Translations under genes and position numbers: made by a program | Part shown: in pieces, positions 6,670 to 11,108 of the stretch | How the letters are laid out: each line of letters begins with the position of its first letter | Position numbering within the stretch: position 1 is the first letter of the stretch | Assembly: GCA_002690625.1 (NCBI GenBank) | Contig: NZFJ01000014.1 | Location: 1-11,108, forward strand | Reading direction: 5' to 3' | Length of the DNA: 11,108 nt | From: Rickettsiales bacterium | GTDB lineage: Bacteria > Pseudomonadota > Alphaproteobacteria > TMED109 > TMED131 | The notes under the pieces: model-generated | Told to the model about the DNA's origin: nothing | Database searches by the model: none | The model's input: only the letters and a program-made list of their open reading frames with translations

Positions 6670-8066
6670 GAAAACAAATTATTATGTATTGACTCGGCAA
6701 CATCTCTACCTTCTTTAATTGCCCATACTACAAGGGATTGTCCCCTTCTAGCATCCCCTGCAGCAAATATCTTTTTATCGGAAGTTAAATAATTTTTTTC
6801 ATCTGCCAATACATTTCCCCTATTATCTTTTTTTAATTTTAGACTGGAAATAATACCATCATGTTTTGGATGAATAAAGCCCATGGCTAAAAAAACTAAA
6901 TCAGCTTTAATGGTAAATTCTGTATTTTTAATGGGTTTAAAATTTGAGTCTATCCTTATACAATTTAACCCTTTAACTTCTCCATTAGATACATCAAAAG
7001 ACTCAGTCATGACTGACCAATCTCTCTTTGCTCCTTCTTCCTGAGAAGAAGAAACTCTAAGTTTATGTGGCCAAAGTGGCCATGTTAATCCTTTATTTTC
7101 CTTTTGAGGAGGCATAGGCATAATTTCTAATTGAGTAACGCTTTTAGCTCCTTGTCTAAAAGAAGTTCCTATACAATCTGATCCAGTATCTCCTCCTCCA
7201 ATAACCACAACTCTCTTATCTTTAGCATTTATATTTGCCTGTTTTATTTTAATTTCGCCTGAAACTACTTTGTTTTGTAAAGGTAAAAAATCCATGGCAG
7301 GGTAAATTCCCGTTGCTTCTCTTCCAGGAATGTTTAAATCCCTAGCTTCTTCAGATCCAATTGTTAGTAAAACTCTATCAAACTTTTCTTTTAAAGTATT
7401 TATGGAGATATCTTTTCCTATATTTATAGAAACTTTAAATTTTACTCCTTCCTTTTTCATTTGATGAACTCTTCTATCAATTAAATTTTTTTCCATCTTA
7501 AAGTCAGGAATTCCATATCTGAGCAAACCACCTATTTTATTATTTTTTTCAAATACCGTTACTTCATAGCCTTTTCTAGCTAATTGCTGAGCTGCTGCCA
7601 TTCCTGCAGGGCCTGATCCTACAATTGCAATACTTTTGTTAATTTTTTTCTTTCTTATTATTGGTTTAATCCAATTATTCTTCCAACCTTTATCGATAAT
7701 AGAACATTCTATAGTCTTTATGGTCACTGGTTTATCTTCTATGTTTAATGTACAAGCTGCTTCACAAGGTGCAGGGCATATTCTTCCTGTAAACTCAGGA
7801 AAATTATTTGTTGAGTGAAGTACTTCTAAAGCTTTTTTAAAATCATTTTCATAAACTAAGTTATTCCAGTCTGGTATTATATTATGCACTGGACAAGCAG
7901 AATGACAATATGGAATTCCGCAATCCATGCATCTTGCTGCTTGATTATTTAACTCTTTATTATCAAGCGGTTTAATAAACTCTTTAAATGTTTTTACCCT
8001 ATTTTTCACAGGTAAATAATCTCTATCAATTCTGTTAAATTCCATAAATCCTGTAGTTTTTGCCAT
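6666..8066 (-). CDS. gltD: Glutamate synthase (NADPH) small subunit
   Basis: This 466-residue flavoprotein is the beta subunit of glutamate synthase. It takes electrons from NADPH through FAD and passes them through Fe-S clusters to GltB, in the cytosol. The N-terminal cluster domain has CMDCGIPYCHSAC (Cys46, 49, 54, 58) and CPAPCEAAC (Cys97, 101, 105). The FAD-binding motif is VGSGPAGMAAA at 149-159, the NADPH-binding motif is VVIGGGDTGSDC at 287-298, and the C-terminal FAD contact is FAAGDARRGQSLVVWAI at 434-450. The length matches the usual 470 or so. It starts 6 bases after the gltB stop with AAGGA 9 bases before the ATG, so gltBD is one transcription unit. Homologous domains occur in other oxidoreductases (for example NADPH:ferredoxin enzymes and the dihydropyrimidine dehydrogenase N-terminus), but the adjacent gltB settles the call. 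Confidence 0.96.
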   Translation of the reverse strand: MAKTTGFMEFNRIDRDYLPVKNRVKTFKEFIKPLDNKELNNQAARCMDCGIPYCHSACPVHNIIPDWNNLVYENDFKKALEVLHSTNNFPEFTGRICPAPCEAACTLNIEDKPVTIKTIECSIIDKGWKNNWIKPIIRKKKINKSIAIVGSGPAGMAAAQQLARKGYEVTVFEKNNKIGGLLRYGIPDFKMEKNLIDRRVHQMKKEGVKFKVSINIGKDISINTLKEKFDRVLLTIGSEEARDLNIPGREATGIYPAMDFLPLQNKVVSGEIKIKQANINAKDKRVVVIGGGDTGSDCIGTSFRQGAKSVTQLEIMPMPPQKENKGLTWPLWPHKLRVSSSQEEGAKRDWSVMTESFDVSNGEVKGLNCIRIDSNFKPIKNTEFTIKADLVFLAMGFIHPKHDGIISSLKLKKDNRGNVLADEKNYLTSDKKIFAAGDARRGQSLVVWAIKEGRDVAESIHNNLFS

Positions 8067-8072
8067 CTTACC

Positions 8073-11000
8073 TTATCCTTTCATTCTTATATTTTCAGAA
8101 TCTTTGTTTTCTATATTGATTAGAGCTTTTTTATAATCTATAGGTATTACTAATTTGAAGTTCTTCAATGTAATTTTAAAGTTCTTCAATAAAGTAAATG
8201 CAACAGAACTATTCGTATATTTATAGTGTCTGGTTAACATAAAATAGAGCCTCTCACTATGATATTTTAGCATATTTGATGACAGAAATTCATAATTCAA
8301 AAATTTTTTATTTACACTAGTTTCTAAAGTCATTTTAGCTACTTCAATTAAGGACATATTGCAGTTTTTTAAAAAAGAATTATTAGGATCATATACATAA
8401 GCAAGTCCTCCTGACATACCTGCTCCAAAATTCTTACCTGTATCTCCTAAACAAATAACTACTCCTCCTGTCATATATTCACAACCATGGTCACCTAAAC
8501 CTTCTACTACAGCCCAAGCACCTGAGTTTCTTACTGCAAATCTTTCACCTGCAATTCCTCTAAAGTAGCATTGACCTGAAACAGCTCCGTACAATACAGT
8601 ATTACCTACAATTATACTATTTTCTGCTACCACTTTTGAATCTTTAGATGGCTTAATATAAATTTTTCCACCAGATAAACCTTTTCCAACATAATCGTTG
8701 CCTTCCCCAGCTAAACTAAGTGTAACTCCATATGTTGTAAAGGCTCCAAAGGACTGTCCTGCAGTACCAAGTAAACTAATTTTCACAGTATCTTCATTTA
8801 GGCCATTATGCCCAAATTTATTAGCTAAAAAACCAGAAAACATTGCTCCCGTAGATCTATCAGTATTATTTATTGAACATTTAAATTCTAACTTCTTTCC
8901 GCGTTTATAATTTTTTTTAAAAGAACTAATAAACTTTTTATCAATAACATTTTTTATATCGTGCTGTTGTTTTTTTGTATTAAAGATATCAACTCCTTTG
9001 TCTACTTTAGGAGAATAAAATAAATTGCTAAAATCTAAACCCTGTGTCTTCCAATTAGCCAGAGCTTTATTAAAGACTAGCTTATCAGTCCTTCCTATAA
9101 TTTGATCAAATTTTTTAAAACCCATATCTGCCAAAATTTTTCTAACCTCTTCAGCAACAAAAAAGAAATATTTTACAACATGCTCAGGCTTTCCTTCAAA
9201 CTTGTTTCTTAGTTCTTTATCTTGAGTAGCAATGCCTACTGGGCAGGTATTTAAGTGACATTTTCTCATCATTATACACCCTATAGAAATTAAAGGAGCA
9301 GTAGAAAAACCAAACTCATCAGCCCCTAACAAACCTCCTATCAATACGTCTCTTCCTGTTCTTAAACCTCCATCAACCTGGAGTGAAATTCTACTTCTTA
9401 AATTATTTAACACCAATGTTTGTTGTGTTTCTGCAAGTCCTAACTCCCAGGGAGAACCTGCGTGTTTAATAGAAGTTAGTGGACTAGCCCCTGTACCTCC
9501 TTCAAACCCAGATATTGTTATGTGATCCGCTTTGGCTTTTGCTACTCCAGCAGCAACTGTTCCCACTCCTACTTCTGAAACCAGTTTTACAGAAATACGT
9601 GCTTGAGGATTTACATTTTTTAGATCAAATATTAATTGAGCTAAATCTTCTATAGAATAAATATCATGATGAGGAGGTGGAGATATAAGTCCTACACCTG
9701 GAGTTGAAAACCTAACATCAGCTATAACTTTATCTACTTTATGTCCAGGCAGCTGTCCACCTTCTCCAGGCTTAGCTCCTTGAGCAATTTTAATTTGTAT
9801 ATCTTTACTATTTACTAAATATTCAGTAGTAACTCCAAATCTACCTGAGGCTACTTGTTTTATGGCACTTTTTAGATTGTCTCCATTCTTTCTAAGTATA
9901 TATCTGTCTCTTTCTTCGCCACCTTCACCGGTATTAGATCTTCCTCCTAATGAATTCATAGCAATTGCTAATGTTGTATGTGCTTCTCTACTAATAGAAC
10001 CAAAAGACATAGCTCCGGTGGAAAATCTTTTAACAATTTCTTTTGCTGGTTCTACTTCATCAATACTTATTTTTTTTTTCGATTTTTTTATGGAAAAAAG
10101 ACTTCTTGGATTCATAATACCTTGACTATCTGTGTTAAGATAATCAGCAAATTCTTCATATTTTTTTTTATTATCTGATCTGACAGAATGTTGAAGGGCG
10201 GCAATTGAGATAGGATCCCACACATGCTTTTCTCCTTTAATTCTATATGCATACTCTCCTCCTAAATCTAAGCGCTGCTTTTTTTCAATTTTCTTAGAAA
10301 TTGCTAATTCATGTCTTTTTTTGCTTTCTCTAATTGTTTCAGAAAAACCAATCCCTTCAATTAGAGACGAAGTACCTGGAAAATAATTATTTATAAATTC
10401 AGAATTTAACCCTACAGCATCAAAAATTTGTGCCCCATTGTAAGATTGATAAGTAGAAATTCCCATTTTAGACATCACTTTAAGCATTCCTTTGCCTATT
10501 GCTGCTTTATAGTTGTCTTCCAAAACTGAATATTTTTTTTGTTCATAATTTAAATCGTTCGCAAGAATTTTTATTGTATCAAAAGCTAAATATGGATTTA
10601 TGGCTTCAGCTCCGTATCCAGCTAACACGCAAAAGTGATGTATTTCTCTAGCTTCGCCAGTTTCTATAATAATACTGCAATCAGTTCTAATACCTTTGTT
10701 TACTAAATGATGATGAACTGAAGATACAGCTAGTGCAGCTGGAAAGGGTACATAATTTTTAGATGCCTTTCTGTCAGAAAGTATTATAATCTTAGCTTTA
10801 TTAGTTTTTACTAATCTTTCAGCATTTCTAGATATTTCTAAAAGTTTTTCTTTTACGTCTTTTTCCTTATCATTTTTGCTAAAAACTATATCTATACGCT
10901 TTGATTTAAAATTTAATGAGTCTTTTTTACCAAGACTTTCTATTTTAGCTATATCTAGAGAAGATAAAATTGGTTGTTTTAAAAATATCCTTTTTTCATT

Positions 11001-11108
11001 ATCTAATTCTAAATTAAGTATGTTAGCCCTAGCGCCTAAATAAGAAAATAAACTCATAACTGTTTCTTCTCTGATTGGATCTATAGGAGGATTAGTGACT
11101 TGTGCAAA
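8073..11108 (-). CDS. gltB: Glutamate synthase large subunit, C-terminal two-thirds (5' end outside window)
   Basis: The frame is open to the right edge, giving 1011 visible residues of a protein normally near 1500. The first visible residues, FAQVTNPPIDPIREETVMSL, are a conserved internal GltB segment, so the Met at 11057 is not the start. The N-terminal glutaminase domain, with its catalytic cysteine, lies outside. Counting from the Met at 11057, the central domain spans about 1-300. The FMN-binding synthase domain covers about 335-680, with STGAMSFGSIS, TGEGGEERDRY, GAKPGEGGQLPGHKV and GFEGGTGASPL. The 3Fe-4S cysteines are 594, 600 and 605 (CX5CX4C). A glycine-rich beta-helix domain (GXXG repeats) occupies about 740-890. 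The enzyme makes two glutamates from glutamine and 2-oxoglutarate with electrons from GltD. The last 70 or so residues are divergent and contain a short tandem repeat. Confidence 0.97.
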   Translation of the reverse strand, partial: FAQVTNPPIDPIREETVMSLFSYLGARANILNLELDNEKRIFLKQPILSSLDIAKIESLGKKDSLNFKSKRIDIVFSKNDKEKDVKEKLLEISRNAERLVKTNKAKIIILSDRKASKNYVPFPAALAVSSVHHHLVNKGIRTDCSIIIETGEAREIHHFCVLAGYGAEAINPYLAFDTIKILANDLNYEQKKYSVLEDNYKAAIGKGMLKVMSKMGISTYQSYNGAQIFDAVGLNSEFINNYFPGTSSLIEGIGFSETIRESKKRHELAISKKIEKKQRLDLGGEYAYRIKGEKHVWDPISIAALQHSVRSDNKKKYEEFADYLNTDSQGIMNPRSLFSIKKSKKKISIDEVEPAKEIVKRFSTGAMSFGSISREAHTTLAIAMNSLGGRSNTGEGGEERDRYILRKNGDNLKSAIKQVASGRFGVTTEYLVNSKDIQIKIAQGAKPGEGGQLPGHKVDKVIADVRFSTPGVGLISPPPHHDIYSIEDLAQLIFDLKNVNPQARISVKLVSEVGVGTVAAGVAKAKADHITISGFEGGTGASPLTSIKHAGSPWELGLAETQQTLVLNNLRSRISLQVDGGLRTGRDVLIGGLLGADEFGFSTAPLISIGCIMMRKCHLNTCPVGIATQDKELRNKFEGKPEHVVKYFFFVAEEVRKILADMGFKKFDQIIGRTDKLVFNKALANWKTQGLDFSNLFYSPKVDKGVDIFNTKKQQHDIKNVIDKKFISSFKKNYKRGKKLEFKCSINNTDRSTGAMFSGFLANKFGHNGLNEDTVKISLLGTAGQSFGAFTTYGVTLSLAGEGNDYVGKGLSGGKIYIKPSKDSKVVAENSIIVGNTVLYGAVSGQCYFRGIAGERFAVRNSGAWAVVEGLGDHGCEYMTGGVVICLGDTGKNFGAGMSGGLAYVYDPNNSFLKNCNMSLIEVAKMTLETSVNKKFLNYEFLSSNMLKYHSERLYFMLTRHYKYTNSSVAFTLLKNFKITLKNFKLVIPIDYKKALINIENKDSENIRMKG
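8158..8190 (-). repeat. Short tandem duplication in the gltB 3' end
   Basis: The 12-mer aagttcttcaat (+ strand) occurs at 8158-8169 and again at 8179-8190, a period of 21 bases or 7 codons. In protein it gives LKNFKIT followed by LKNFKLV near the GltB C-terminus. It keeps the reading frame and lies outside the conserved domains. It looks like a small slippage duplication, though chance similarity in a Lys/Phe/Leu-rich tail is possible. Confidence 0.5.

Noticed and set aside
7636..7818. A + strand reading frame opposite gltD with a hydrophobic start
   Set aside because: The hydrophobic stretch is the complement of a Lys-rich GltD linker (AAA/AAG read as TTT/CTT), an expected artefact in AT-rich coding DNA.
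8698..10178. Three + strand reading frames opposite gltB (8698-8910, 9862-10125, 9978-10178)
   Set aside because: All are antisense to conserved GltB domains, two overlap one another in different frames, and none shows a recognisable family.
11055..11057. ATG at 11057 as the start of a 994-residue GltB
   Set aside because: The frame stays open to the window edge, and the 17 codons before it encode FAQVTNPPIDPIREETV, a conserved internal GltB segment. The gene is cut by the window edge and is not naturally short.
1..11108. Mobile elements, CRISPR arrays, tRNA/rRNA genes, toxin-antitoxin or defence genes
   Set aside because: Nothing of this kind is visible: almost every base lies in recognised core genes, and no transposase, spaced direct repeats or cloverleaf-like segment was seen. 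I do not see an undescribed system here.

Overview
The window is a very compact, strongly AT-rich piece of bacterial chromosome (about 30% G+C by eye). It most resembles a streamlined alphaproteobacterium, with SAR11/Pelagibacterales-like marine lineages as my best guess. Three things support this: a bacterial COQ7-type ubiquinone hydroxylase, a SUF locus in the order Rrf2 regulator-sufB-sufC-sufD-sufS-sufT-sufA, and a two-subunit proteobacterial glutamate synthase. Only about 79 of 11,108 bases lie outside genes. The lineage is inference; the gene families are recognised directly from conserved motifs.

Layout. Positions 1-774 (+ strand) carry the 3' end of a DsbB-like disulfide-oxidising membrane protein and, one base later, a complete coq7. 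Everything from 771 to the right edge is on the - strand. Reading in transcription order from the right: gltB (its 5' part lies beyond the window), gltD, then after 30 bases the Rrf2-type regulator, sufB, sufC, sufD, sufS, sufT and sufA. coq7 and sufA converge and their stop codons overlap (771-774).

How the genes work together. GltB and GltD form NADPH-dependent glutamate synthase, an enzyme that carries several Fe-S clusters. The SUF genes build such clusters: SufS extracts sulfur from cysteine, SufBCD is the scaffold/ATPase complex, SufA and SufT act in delivery and maturation, and the Rrf2 protein probably senses cluster status and controls the operon. No sufE or sufU sulfur shuttle is present in the window. 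On the other strand, DsbB passes electrons to ubiquinone, and COQ7 carries out a late hydroxylation in ubiquinone synthesis.

I found no mobile element, CRISPR array, RNA gene or undescribed system; this is a core-metabolism region. The most interesting signal is a good sigma70-like promoter squeezed into the 30-base gltD-rrf2 gap. Its -35 box contains the gltD stop codon, an imperfect palindrome covers its -10, and its predicted start point falls on the regulator's ATG, which suggests a leaderless, autoregulated suf transcript.
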